A DNA stretch of 64,000 nt from Rhizobium sp. RCAM05350 (GCA_024426085.1 CP087974.1:2294001-2358000); one strand, 5' to 3'; positions 52,770 through 61,853 are shown, counted from the first letter of the stretch. Notes: generated from the letters alone by a model not told the origin. Program-made: numbers and translations.

Positions 52770-53025
52770 CGATGGTTTGAACAGGCCGGGGCGGACATCC
52801 GTCCCCGGCGCACCGGCTACAACCCGATTTCATCCCCCGGATGTTCACGGTTGTTCCGGTCCGTTCATGAAATGCAACCCGGCACAACCACACCGATTGC
52901 ACCCTTCGAATCTGTTCGATAATTGTTCTTGTTTTATTCCGTTATTCGTGCAAGATTTTCCATCACAACCGGGAAAGGTTGTGATGGCAGGGATTTGAGC
53001 CTGCCTCGCGGCAAGAGGGGCAGTC

Positions 53026-53944
53026 ATGGTCCGCGTGTCAGTACGGTTGCATTTCAGGGCATAGAGGGCGTACCCGTCGATGTTCAGGTGATGGTTGCGC
53101 CGGGAAAAGTCGGCATGCAGATCGTCGGCCTTCCGGACAAGGCGGTCGCCGAAAGCCGCGAGCGGGTTCAGGCAGCGCTCCACGCATCCGGCCTGTCGCT
53201 TCCGGCCAAAAAGGTTACCATCAATCTTGCCCCGGCCGACCTTCCCAAGGAAGGAACCCATTTCGACCTTCCCATCGCGCTCGGTCTGATGGCAGCGCTC
53301 GGCGCCATTCCCGGCGATGCGCTGGACGGCTATGTGGTGATCGGCGAACTCAATCTCGACGGCACGATCGCAGCCGTCTCCGGTGCACTTCCCGCCGCCA
53401 TTGGCGCCAATGGGCTCGGCAAGGGCCTGATCTGCCCATCCGACAGCGGCGCCGAGGCCGCCTGGGCAGGCTCGGAGATCGACATTCTTGCGCCGCGCAG
53501 CCTGATCGCACTTGCCAATCATTTTCGCGGTACCCAGGTGCTATCACGGCCCGAACCAGCCGTGCGCGCCAGCCCCGCCAACATGCCGGATCTTGCCGAC
53601 ATCAAAGGCCAGGAAAGCGCCAAACGGGCGCTGGAAGTGGCCGCCGCCGGAAACCATAACCTGTTGATGGTCGGTCCACCCGGCTCCGGCAAGTCGATGC
53701 TCGCTGCCCGCCTGCCCTCGATCCTGCCGCCGCTGTCGCCACCCGAACTGCTCGAAGTCTCGATGATCCACTCGATCGCCGGGCAACTCGCAGGCGGCAA
53801 GCTGTCGGACCGGCGGCCGTTCCGCACACCACATCATTCAGCCACCATGGCTGCGATGATCGGCGGCGGCCTGCGCGCCAAGCCGGGAGAGGCTTCGTTG
53901 GCGCATAACGGCGTGCTGTTCCTCGACGAATTTCCGGAATTCAC
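53026..53944 (+). pseudogene. comM: ComM/YifB Mg-chelatase-like ATPase, 5' fragment (split by transposon)
   Basis: ComM is an AAA+ branch-migration helicase that aids natural transformation. This piece begins at ATG 53026, with one apparent base error in codons 2-4, then reads [20 protein letters not shown]. The N-terminal domain ends near residue 185 and the ATPase starts with [16 protein letters not shown] (Walker A) and [11 protein letters not shown] (Walker B). The inserted element cuts the frame just after this. The fused frame then reads a few element residues and stops at 53975. No active ATPase can be made. The 3' piece resumes at 58627. Confidence 0.93.
53937..53944. repeat. Left target-site duplication, GAATTCAC
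   Basis: The 8 bases before the transposon are repeated at 58627-58634 directly after it. Eight bases is the usual IS1595-family duplication length. Confidence 0.9.
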
Positions 53945-53977
53945 CGGTATTATGGAGCAAACTCACCACATATGATG
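53945..53977 (+). repeat. Left terminal inverted repeat
   Basis: Begins CGGTATTATGGAGCAAACTC; matches the inverse of 58594-58626 at 32 of 33 positions, with the only difference at position 25 (C against A). Confidence 0.93.
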
Positions 53978-54008
53978 ATGTTATACACCGTTTTAAGTGA
54001 TTACGGTT

Positions 54009-54965
54009 TTAGCCCCAGAGAGGTAGTTTGTCCCAATCGGCCGGGAACCCCATGTCCGAGATTTTGATGTTAGGCGCGACTGGGAACGTTGCCATGTGTG
54101 CCTTTAGACGATCTGCCCATTTCGTCCGTGGATTAATCTGCTTGAGAAGTATCCTCAGGATCGCCAAAGCAGCGTAAAGTCGTTGGTTGCCTCTTGGCAT
54201 CGCGACAATATGATCAAAATCCGGAATTTCCCCCAGTGAAGGCATTGCAGGTTGATCAATTAGTGGCTTGTTCCAAAGGCGTGAATGATGGGCGCAAATA
54301 TTTCTGAGTGCTGAGATAGATCTAATCCATGATTTTATCAGATGCGGCCGTGTGATCCCGTAACTTGTGGCGACCAATTGCAGATCGGCATACTTCATGC
54401 CTGACAGAAAGATTGATAAAGGGCCAAAGTCGAGTAGTTCAACAGCTATCCAGATTGGCATCTGCTCGCCATTGTACTTATTGCGAAAATGGACGGCAAA
54501 TTCCTCTTTCGAATTAGCTTCTTTTTCAGTCAGCTTATTGAGCCATTCGTCGTACATCGATCGCACCTTGTGCGGAGCGATCGTGGTAAACCGTCTATCG
54601 ACCTTTGTTGTATCGCGGTGCGCTTTAGGGCTACTTTTGCCAATGCTCAAGGCCACCTCGGTCCTAACAGAGACTTCGATCCTCTCGATGGCATCCAAAA
54701 CGAGGAGCCGTAAGCCCTTATCGAAGGCATAGAGATCGGTGACGTGTTTGAACTCGGTCCCACCTTTGAAATCGTCGGCAAGCTTGAAGGTGCCGTCTGG
54801 TAGCCTCTCCAGCTTACGGAAAGGGTACCAATAGGCGCTGAGACGGTAATACCCAATTCGTTGCAGGTACTCGTCTGCTTTGGGAAAATTGGGAACGGCC
54901 ATGCCCCTAGAAACCAGCAAGGCGCGCTGTTGGGGTACCGTCAAATATGGTTTGTTGTAGGGCAT
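54009..54965 (-). CDS. Abi family protein (Abi_2, HEPN RNase-like)
   Basis: A 318-residue Abi_2 (AbiD/AbiF-like) protein, a family tied to phage abortive infection. It starts MPYNKPYLTVPQQRALLVSR, followed by EYLQRIGYYRLSAYWYPFRK, the family hallmark. The HEPN active-site pattern Rx4-6H is in SALRNICAHHSRLWNKPL (about residue 224), where RNICAH supplies Arg and His. No ribosome site is clear, so the start is uncertain. It points toward the left end of the transposon. Frame and motif are intact, so it may be functional. It has no obvious antitoxin partner. Confidence 0.85.
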   Translation of the reverse strand: MPYNKPYLTVPQQRALLVSRGMAVPNFPKADEYLQRIGYYRLSAYWYPFRKLERLPDGTFKLADDFKGGTEFKHVTDLYAFDKGLRLLVLDAIERIEVSVRTEVALSIGKSSPKAHRDTTKVDRRFTTIAPHKVRSMYDEWLNKLTEKEANSKEEFAVHFRNKYNGEQMPIWIAVELLDFGPLSIFLSGMKYADLQLVATSYGITRPHLIKSWIRSISALRNICAHHSRLWNKPLIDQPAMPSLGEIPDFDHIVAMPRGNQRLYAALAILRILLKQINPRTKWADRLKAHMATFPVAPNIKISDMGFPADWDKLPLWG

Positions 54966-55154
54966 AAAAATAAGAAGGCCGACGCTTGCATTGCAGGGGC
55001 GCCGGCCGTATCGCCATCAGAGATGGGTGATTTGCCCCCGAAAGTCAAGCGTAGCGGCCCCTCCCGCTAATAAATTTCTAATGCTTTCTAACTGGTTAAT
55101 ACCCTTTTGCCAATAGCCGCCTAATAAAAAGTCACTGCGCGCAAGTTTTGATTC

Positions 55155-55361
55155 CTAAGCCTCTAGAGTTACTTGCCTAACACCAATCACATCCATACAC
55201 ATCATGAAGAACGCTGCGGTGAAGCTGCCACGGCTTATCTTATTTGCTAGATTGCGCTCGCTTTCTTGCGCTCCACGTTCCTTCAATTTCTCAGCCAATT
55301 GGGCGTAAGTCACTCCCCGACGCTTCAATTCGCTTTTCAATATGTTCTTCGCGTTCCTCAT
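55155..55361 (-). CDS. DUF6471 HTH-like small protein
   Basis: A 68-residue protein: ILKSELKRRGVTYAQLAEKL, then KERGAQESERNLANKISRGS and FTAAFFMMCMDVIGV. The layout is an XRE-like helix-turn-helix, and the family (DUF6471) is frequent on rhizobial mobile elements. It sits between the transposase and the Abi gene, upstream of the latter on the same strand, and could regulate one or both. No function is proven. Confidence 0.7.
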   Translation of the reverse strand: MRNAKNILKSELKRRGVTYAQLAEKLKERGAQESERNLANKISRGSFTAAFFMMCMDVIGVRQVTLEA

Positions 55362-55488
55362 AGGGGGCGACTAGCGATTGATCCGACATAACCATATCTC
55401 CAGAAAAAACATCAGATATGATTATATACACCCTTGATTATGATGTTTCAATGTGCCATATACGATGTACAACATCATCGGATTTGAT

Positions 55489-56400
55489 ATGTCTCAGCAC
55501 TTTCTCCTCTCCCCCGTCGCAAAGACCCTCTCCTTGGCTAAGGTCATGCGGATGACTGACGACGCGGCACGGACCGCCTTTCGCATGGTTCGCTGGTCGG
55601 AGACCGATGGTCAGCCGGTCTGCCCTGAGTGCGGCTGCTGCGATTCTTACGATCTCAAGTCCCGTCAGGTCTACAAGTGCAAGGCTTGCTATAAGCAGTT
55701 CAGCATCACATCAGGCACAATCTTTCATAGCCGCAAGCTCGCTGTCCGTGACATCCTGGCTGCGATTGCAGTCTTTATAAACGGCGCAAAGGGCTACAGC
55801 GCACTCCAACTCTCCCACGATCTTGCAATCGATTATAAGACGGCCTTTGTCATGCTCCACAAGGTTCATGAAGCAATACAGATTGCCCGTGCCGAAGGTG
55901 CCCTGTCGGGAAACGTCGAAGTTGATGGCGCATATTTCGGCGGCTACGTGAAGCCAGCCAACGAAGCTACGGATCGCAAAGACCTTCGCAAGAAGGCCAA
56001 CCAGTCCGGCAAGCGTCAGGTTGTCGTAGTCATGCGCGAAACCAAGGGCCGGACACTAACTCACGTCACCCGCAGCGAGGCAGAAGGCGTTGCTCTGGTC
56101 GCTGCGAACGTAGAGAACGGTTCTACCGTCCATGCTGACGAAGCATCGCATTGGGACAAGCTGGCGGCTTACTTCCCGATAAAGCGTATCAACCACAAGG
56201 AAGCCTATTCGAAGGACGGCGCTTGCACCAATCAGGCCGAGTCCTTCTTCTCACGTCTGCGTCGTGCCGAGATTGGCATTCATCACCACATCGCTGGCCG
56301 CCACCTTGGCGCCTACGCAGCCGAAATGGCATGGCGCGAAGATTGCCGCCGTGAATCAAACGGCACCCAATACACAATGGTAATGGGTGCCGTCGTGTAG
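55489..56400 (+). CDS. IS1595 family transposase
   Basis: About 303 residues starting MSQHFLLSPVAKTLSLAKVM. The N-terminal zinc ribbon has two Cys pairs, CPECGCC and YKCKACYKQF. The catalytic DDE/DDN-type domain has EVDGAYFGG (first Asp), VHADEASHWD (second Asp) and a third acidic/Asn block TNQAESFFSRLRRAEIG with HHHIAGRHLGAYAAEMAWRE. The frame is open upstream to 55453. A short palindrome, GATGTACAACATC, overlaps the promoter region near 55465. The gene is intact, so the element may be active. Confidence 0.93.
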   Translation: MSQHFLLSPVAKTLSLAKVMRMTDDAARTAFRMVRWSETDGQPVCPECGCCDSYDLKSRQVYKCKACYKQFSITSGTIFHSRKLAVRDILAAIAVFINGAKGYSALQLSHDLAIDYKTAFVMLHKVHEAIQIARAEGALSGNVEVDGAYFGGYVKPANEATDRKDLRKKANQSGKRQVVVVMRETKGRTLTHVTRSEAEGVALVAANVENGSTVHADEASHWDKLAAYFPIKRINHKEAYSKDGACTNQAESFFSRLRRAEIGIHHHIAGRHLGAYAAEMAWREDCRRESNGTQYTMVMGAVV

Positions 56401-56446
56401 CTCCTAAGTCTGCGCTGTGGCGCGGCTACTGGCAGCGTCACAGCGC

Positions 56447-56665
56447 TTAGGAACCATCGTTAAGGGGAACGGAAAGTTCCGGGCTTCCGTCGCCCTGCCT
56501 GAGCAGGCATCTCCAACGTTCTACCGAGTGCTGCAGTAGTATCCTTGTTTGCTCTTCGCTGGAGCCGGCCACGCCGACCCTGAGACCATCCTCCGATTCT
56601 GAGATTCCTAGCCATCCGCCGCAACTTCTCGGCACGAATCGGTATTTATCAACAGCGTTGTTCAT
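56447..56665 (-). CDS. Hypothetical short protein in the transposon
   Basis: A 72-residue frame from MNNAVDKYRFVPRSCGGWLG. It contains SEDGLRVGVAGSSEEQTRIL and LLQHSVERWRCLLRQG. I recognise no family. It is convergent with the transposase gene and its coding status is uncertain. Confidence 0.35.
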   Translation of the reverse strand: MNNAVDKYRFVPRSCGGWLGISESEDGLRVGVAGSSEEQTRILLQHSVERWRCLLRQGDGSPELSVPLNDGS

Positions 56666-56835
56666 GGCCTTCACCTTCAAGGTTTACACGTCAGCGTTCA
56701 GCATAACAAATTTCTCATTTAAAATCAATGCTATATGCCTGTACCAACGTGTAACACGCGTCAGAACAAGAAAGTTGACATAAAACCTGTTTCTGTTACT
56801 GCTGTTTCCAGAAAGAACGCAGGAGAGAATCAGCG

Positions 56836-57572
56836 ATGCCTGTTACTGCAGACCGCCCGGCCCCTTATGCCCCCGCATCCGCGATTCTGGCTCTGATCCA
56901 GCGTCACCGTACGCGAGGTCTTCCGATCTATGACGCTGACGTTCTGGCCCTGAGCCGGGGTTTCGACCAGCCTCATCCCCCGTACGTTACAGGCGTTGCA
57001 GACATTAGATCTCGTCGGCGAGGATGGCAGGCCGTCAGCTATTCTAGAAGGTCTGAGGCTGGCGCCTGAGCCAGAATTTGAAGCTCGGTTAAAAGAGTGG
57101 CTAACCGAGGCCTATGCAGACGCGCTCTCCTTTGTGGACCCCGAAAAGATGACGAAGTCCGGATTCGTGACGCCTTTCGTAGTTATCAGCCGGTTGGACA
57201 GCAGCCACGAATGGTATCACTGTTTATGGGGTTGTTCGCCGCTGCGGGTATTGCTTCGGAGAAGGCCAAGCCAAGCAGCAGGAAACCAAATCGCCTAAGC
57301 GCCCCAAAAACGCCCCCTCAACAGAGGCGTAAAGTGCAAGAAGAGGTTGAAAAACCTCCACAAAAGTCTGACCGCACCCCTTTAAACGGCGACCTTCCCC
57401 CGCACTGGCCGGGCTTTTGGTCAGTTTGCCAAGCCCCGGTAACTCTTGGTCAAAACATGAGAGGGACAGATTCATCAGCACGTTTGGAGCCGTTCTTGAC
57501 TTCTGCTTTCCGGTTACCCGGCAAAAGCAGGCGCAGTCAGAACAAGGAAACAATGAGGAAGGCGACGAATGA
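56836..57572 (+). CDS. DUF5343-like protein (frameshifted)
   Basis: About 245 residues when breaks near 56975, 57140 and 57405 are repaired. The start MPVTADRPAPYAPASAILAL has an AGGAGA site. Then come VLALS-to-RTLQALQTLDLVGEDGR and LRLAPEPEFEARLKEWL, with a winged-helix feel, and QQPRMVSLFMGLFAAAGI. A Lys/Pro-rich linker is followed by DRFISTFGAVLDFCFPV. This matches my memory of DUF5343 proteins in mobile and phage-linked regions. The role is unknown, possibly DNA binding. Confidence 0.55.
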
Positions 57573-57907
57573 AAACGTTAGCTCACCCAAAAGAAAACCG
57601 CCAACCCGAAATGAATCGGGGCGGCGGCTTCGTTAGGAGCATGCGATGGAACCCATATGACCGCTTCCTGATCTAACAGGGTCTGATCACCCGGTTAGTT
57701 TCAGCAGTCGCCACAGGGCGGCAGGAGCCGGGACGCGAATGTCTCGGTTCCACACTGGCCCGAAAATGGTTTCGGGACAGAACAATGACCGCGTAACGGA
57801 CTTGAACAATTTGACAATGATTCATTCGGTGAATCCCGTCAACCGTTATTCGGTCGCAGCCTTTCTGGAAAGGAAGGAAATGCAGGACCTGCAAGGTAAC
57901 GCCGGAC
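57573..57907. other. Non-coding stretch with a hairpin inside the transposon
   Basis: A stem at about 57599-57626 (CCGCC...CCCGA / TCGGG...GCGG) follows the DUF5343-like gene and may end its transcript. A 65-residue frame from 57739 shows no recognisable protein. No other feature is supported. Confidence 0.45.
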
Positions 57908-58072
57908 ATGGTTCCGGTAATCAAGCTGGCACGTAGCCAGCGCTACAACTACGCCCGGATTGCATCTTACTACCAGATCAACCAGGGCAGGATCGCCGAT
58001 GTGATGAAGGGGCGTCTCTTCCCCGAAATCCCGCCGGCCGGAAATCTTCCTCCTGATTTCCCGACCGCATAA
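57908..58072 (+). CDS. Tiny helix-turn-helix protein
   Basis: A 54-residue frame, too short for many gene finders. It reads MVPVIKLARSQRYNYARIAS and then YYQINQGRIADVMKGRLFPE, the pattern of a minimal HTH (R-Y-x-x-A-x-I-A, then x-N-Q-G-R-I-x-x-V). An N-terminal extension in the same frame lacks a usual start. Similar small HTH proteins are common in phage and mobile DNA. It is followed by a hairpin shared with the convergent gene. Confidence 0.5.
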   Translation: MVPVIKLARSQRYNYARIASYYQINQGRIADVMKGRLFPEIPPAGNLPPDFPTA

Positions 58073-58079
58073 AACGACG

Positions 58080-58105
58080 GGGGCGGCCTAACGGTCGCCC
58101 CTTTT
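58080..58105. terminator. Hairpin between the HTH gene and the convergent minus-strand gene
   Basis: GGGGCGGCC and GGTCGCCCC pair with one G-U and end in TTTTC. It also covers the stop codon of the minus-strand gene (58088). Confidence 0.6.
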
Positions 58106-58557
58106 CAACTTCCATAGTTTGTATGGACCATACTGATCGTGGTCTTCGGTCCACCCGCATTCTACGATCAGGTTTTGGTTCACGCAGGACTTTATGCAGG
58201 CTCCAACGCGCTTGCGCAGTATGCTCAGCGTTGCCTCATCGGCCGCTAGACCTCTATCCGCCGCCCACAACTCGGTAATTATACGCGACGTAATCGGGGT
58301 TGTTGCCTCTCGGAAAGCATCAAGCACAAACCGCTTTACAGAACCCTTCTGAGCCCGATGCTTGGTTACGTACTCCTTTATCGCGTAAGTGTCAGCGGTA
58401 GGATCAAATAGCCTTATCGCCGCGTCTAGGTGGTCTATGTCCACCGTGAGCTTTTGATCTCGGCTTTGTACTTTTCCCGAAGCGCGGTCAGTTCCGCATG
58501 CTTGGCGACGAGGCCAGCAACCGTGTTAGGACGATCGTATGTCGATAAATCTGTCAT
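58088..58557 (-). CDS. Uncharacterised protein with N-terminal helix and winged-helix-like C-terminus (frameshifted)
   Basis: About 156 residues if one missing A near 58455 is restored. The N-terminus MTDLSTYDRPNTVAGLVAKH followed by AELTALREKYKAEIKK looks helical and coiled. Then DIDHLDAAIRLFDPTADTYA leads to SVKRFVLDAFREATTPITSR and ACIKSCVNQNLIVECGWTE, like a winged helix. I recall related uncharacterised proteins in Rhizobiales mobile regions. It reads inward from the right end of the transposon. Confidence 0.5.
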
Positions 58558-58562
58558 ACAAA

Positions 58563-58576
58563 ATGATGTACATCAT
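58563..58576. promoter_or_regulatory. Perfect 14-bp palindrome near the right transposon end
   Basis: ATGATGTACATCAT lies just upstream of the minus-strand gene and inside the terminal repeat region. Related ATGATGT/ACATCAT pieces occur at the left end and near 55440-55480. It could bind transposase or the DUF6471 protein. Confidence 0.5.
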
Positions 58577-58593
58577 CTTATTCGATGTGTAAA

Positions 58594-58626
58594 CATCATA
58601 TTTGGTGAGTTTGCTCCATAATACCG
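58594..58626 (-). repeat. Right terminal inverted repeat
   Basis: Ends GCTCCATAATACCG, the inverse of the left end. 32 of 33 bases match. Confidence 0.93.
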
Positions 58627-58634
58627 GAATTCAC
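58627..58634. repeat. Right target-site duplication, GAATTCAC
   Basis: An exact copy of 53937-53944; together they bracket the element. Confidence 0.9.
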
Positions 58635-59247
58635 ACCGCAGGTGCTCGATGCGTTGCGCCAGCCGCTGGAAACCGCCGAATGCATCATCGCCCGCGCCAA
58701 CCACCGGGTTACCTATCCTGCGGCGATCCAGCTGGTTGCCGCCATGAACCCCTGCCGTTGCGGCATGGCGGGAGAGCCGGGCCATAGCTGTGCCCGCGGT
58801 CCACGCTGCGTCTCCGACTACCAGGGCCGCATTTCCGGCCCGCTGATGGACCGGATCGACATCCGCATCGATGTTCCCTCTGTCACCGCCGCCGATCTGA
58901 TCCGCCCGGCATCCGCCGAGCCGAGCGCCGTGGTCGCCCGGCGGGTGGCACGCGCCCGCGAAATCCAAATGGACCGTTTCATTGCCTTCGGCATGCCGCA
59001 CGTCCTCTCCAATGCGCGGTGCTCAACATCGATGATCGAGAAAATGGCCGAGCCCGACGCCGGAGGACTACAATTGCTGCGCGATGCGGCGGAAAAGATG
59101 AAGTTTTCGGCGCGCGGCTATCACCGTATCCTGAAGGTCGCCCGCACGCTGGCCGATCTCGATGAAAAAATGACGGTCGGGCGCATTCATCTGGCTGAAG
59201 CAATTTCCTACCGGATCGCCGGAGAGCGTTTGACGGTTGCGGCGTGA
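58627..59247 (+). pseudogene. comM: ComM/YifB Mg-chelatase-like ATPase, 3' fragment
   Basis: Continues the interrupted gene: TPQVLDALRQPLETAECIIA, then VAAMNPCRCGMAGEPGHSC with the Cys-rich finger, and YQGRISGPLMDRIDIRIDVP (sensor 2 region). The C-terminal domain has ARCSTSMIEKMAEP, MKFSARGYHRILKVARTLAD and AEAISYRIAGERL. Its frame is open to 59247. Any start inside would give a protein without Walker A. A small hairpin follows at about 59260-59290. Confidence 0.92.
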
Positions 59248-59314
59248 CAACAGTAGAGAAAAGGCCGCCCTTTTGCGAAGACGGCCTCTCGGAATTCACC
59301 TGCTCAGGTCGTGA

Positions 59315-60281
59315 TCAGCCGCCGAGCCCCTCGAACAGCGCGGTCGACAGATAACGCTCTGCAAAGGACGGGATGATCACGACGATGGTCTTGCCTTCGT
59401 TTTCCGGCCGCTGACCGATCGTGATGGCAGCCTTCAGAGCGGCACCGGAGGAGATACCGACCGGGACGCCTTCCAGGCGCGCCACGTGCCGCGCGGTCTC
59501 GATCGCCTCGGCGCTCGAAACGGTGACGATCTCGTCATAGATTTTTGTATCAAGGATGGCGGGCGCAAAGCCGGCGCCGATGCCTTGAATCTTGTGCGGA
59601 CCGGGCACGCCACCGGAAAGCACCGGAGATCCGGCCGGCTCGACGGCGATGACCTTGATTGAGGATTTTTCTCTTTCAGAACCTGGCCGGCGCCGGTGAT
59701 CGTGCCGCCGGTGCCGATGCCCGAGACGAGAATATCGACGCTACCGTCGGTGTCGTTCCAGATTTCCTCGGCCGTTGTCTTGCGGTGAATTTCCGGATTG
59801 GCCGGGTTTTCGAACTGCTGCGGGATGATCGCGTCGGGCAAGGTCGCGGCCAATTCCTCGGCCTTGGCGATCGCGCCCTTCATGCCCTTCGGGCCTTCGG
59901 TCAGCACCAGTTCGGCGCCGAGCAGCGCCAGCATCTTGCGGCGCTCGACCGACATGGTCTCCGGCATGGTGAGGATGAGTTTGTATCCCTTGGCAGCGGC
60001 AGCGAAAGCGAGCGCGATGCCGGTATTGCCGGAGGTCGGCTCGATCAGTGTCGTCTTGCCGGGGGTGATCTTGCCCTGCGCTTCCAGCGCTTCGATCATC
60101 GCGACGCCGATACGGTCCTTGACGGAGGCAATCGGGTTGAAGAACTCGAGCTTGGCCAGCAGATTGGCCTTGACGCCGTTTTCCTTGGCCAGCTTGTCGA
60201 GGCGAACGATCGGCGTATCGCCAATGGTCTCGGTGATCGAAGAATAGACAGGCCGCGGCCGGGCTTGCGTTGATCTGACAT
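59315..60281 (-). CDS. cysK: Cysteine synthase A (frameshifted)
   Basis: PLP enzyme making cysteine from O-acetylserine and sulphide, about 322 residues. The start MSDQRKP at 60281 is followed, after a break near 60255, by [20 protein letters not shown] and [15 protein letters not shown] with the PLP lysine. Then [20 protein letters not shown] and [20 protein letters not shown] (phosphate loop), a second break near 59665, and [12 protein letters not shown]. The end is ALFEGLGG. Confidence 0.94.
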
Positions 60282-60415
60282 GGTGCTCTCCCTTTTCTCA
60301 TCAGTTGCGGGAGAGAATAGGGGCAAAGCCATCGGCTTGCCAGAGTGCCCTTTTCCGCTGCCTTGTCTCGATTGGAAAAAACCGTTGCGTAACCGCCTGT
60401 TACAGAACGAATTTT

Positions 60416-61034
60416 TCAGGCAGCCCGGGTCATGATGTAGGCGGCGGTCGTGCCGATGATGCCGGCAGCGATCCGGTTGAGCGACCGTAGCGCCCTCGGC
60501 TTTTGAGAAGCCGCCGGGCGCGCGACGCCAGAAGGATGTACGGGATCAGAACAGCCATCAGGACGGCGAACGTCGCACCGACAAGCACGGCATATTCGCT
60601 GAGCCCAATCATGTGAACATCGATCAGCGTCGGCACAAGCGCCACATAGAACAGCATGGTCTTCGGATTGCCAAGCGTCACCAGCAGACCGGAAAGGAAC
60701 GACATGCCCATGCTCGTGCTTTTCTTCGCCTGGATATCCTGTGACAGCAATCCGGCAGTCCAGAGCTTGTAGGCAATGTAGAGAAGATAGAGCGCGCCGA
60801 GAATCTTGATCACCATGAAAGTGGTGGTGAAGGTCTGGGCAACGAAAGCCAGCCCCAGGATGACGCCGGTGAGGTAGATGAGATCGCCAAGCGCAAGACC
60901 AAGACCCATGAAGAAGGTTTCGCGGAAGCCGGAGCCCAATGCGCGCGCCACGATTGCCGTCATGCCGGGTCCAGGATCGCAGCGGCGATGAAAAGAGCGA
61001 TGCAATAGGCAAAAAGCGTGGCGAGGCTCATCAT
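60416..61034 (-). CDS. LysE family translocator (frameshifted at both ends)
   Basis: About 205 residues with six membrane segments. The N-terminus MMSLATLFAYCIALFIAAAI is followed by a break near 60970, then PGPGMTAIVARALGSGFRET, the LysE/RhtB signature. The core has VLGLAFVAQTFTTTFMVIKI and GNPKTMLFYVALVPTLIDV. A second break near 60500 leads to LNRIAAGIIGTTAAYIMTRA. Exports amino acids or related small molecules; the substrate is unknown. Confidence 0.85.
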
Positions 61035-61182
61035 CGACTCCAGAATGTGAGGATAATATCTAGCCGGTTTTCTTGAAGCTGGCAATTTGTGCGGCATTGA
61101 TCGAAAAGCATGTTGCCGCTAATGCAGTGCCTTAGAACATACCGAATTCCAGCCTTGCACGCTCCCAAGGGAAGATGCCCCT

Positions 61183-61816
61183 ATGCCCGAAACAGCAAGC
61201 CTCGCAGCCTTCGCCCTCGTTGCGCTCGGCATGGTGCTGACGCCCGGACCGAACATGATCTACCTGATTTCCCGCTCGCTCTGCCAGGGGCCGGCAGCGG
61301 GGCTCATCTCGCTGATCGGCGTTGCTCTCGGCTTTCTCGTCTATATGCTGTCGGCCGCTTTCGGCATTACCGCGCTGCTGTTTGCCGTTCCTTATGCCTA
61401 TGATGCCCTGCGGATTGCCGGTGCTGCCTATCTTCTCTATCTCGCCTGGCAGGCCGTGCGCCCCGGCGGGCGCTCCGCCTTCGAAGTCCGCAATCTGTCG
61501 AAAAGATCTGCCGCGGCGCCTGTTCCTGATGGGGTTTGCAACCAGTCTGCTCAACCCGAAAATCGCGGTGCTCTATCTCTCACTGCTGCCGCAGTTCATT
61601 GATCCGGCTTTAGGCCATGTTTTTCTGCAATCCATCATTTTCGGGACGATCCAGATTGTCACCAGTGTTTCCGTTAATGCATTGATCGTGCTGACGGCAG
61701 GCTCGATCGCAGCCTTCCTTGCCGGCCGCCCAGCGTGGCTTTCGATGCAACGCTGGCTGATGGGCGGCGTGCTCGGCGCGCTTGCACTGCGCATGGCCAT
61801 GGAAAGCCGGCGCTAA
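61183..61816 (+). CDS. LysE family translocator (frameshifted)
   Basis: About 211 residues. It starts MPETASLAAFALVALGMVLT, then PGPNMIYLISRSLCQGPAAG, the RhtB motif. A frame break near 61505 leads to LFLMGFATSLLNPKIAVLYL, the second signature, and ends MAMESRR. It is divergent from the other LysE gene by about 150 bp but the sequences differ, so they are not recent duplicates. Confidence 0.86.
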
Positions 61817-61853
61817 GGCTCATCCTTTTCGACAACAAGAACAGAGCATACCC

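Larger units (their letters stand above)
53945..58626. mobile_element. IS1595-family cargo transposon inserted in comM (4,682 bp)
   Basis: Ends are 33-bp inverted repeats with one mismatch, and the target duplication is an exact 8 bp. It holds one transposase (IS1595 type), an Abi_2/HEPN gene and a DUF6471 gene on the minus strand at the left, and to the right a small minus-strand gene, a DUF5343-like gene, a tiny HTH gene and a further minus-strand gene. Base composition is more AT-rich than the flanks at both ends. Several cargo frames are broken by one-base errors like the rest of the window. Deleting 53945-58634 restores comM as FPEFTPQVLDALRQP in frame. Confidence 0.9.

Noticed and set aside
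54009..55361. A classical toxin-antitoxin pair of Abi_2 and DUF6471
   Set aside because: The genes are separated by about 190 bp, have no overlap and no known pairing, so I only list it as a possibility of regulation.
57739..57936. A 65-residue protein before the tiny HTH gene
   Set aside because: No recognisable features, and it overlaps the HTH frame.
53945..58626. An integrative phage or genomic island with an integrase
   Set aside because: There is no integrase or tRNA target; the ends, duplication and transposase all indicate a transposon.
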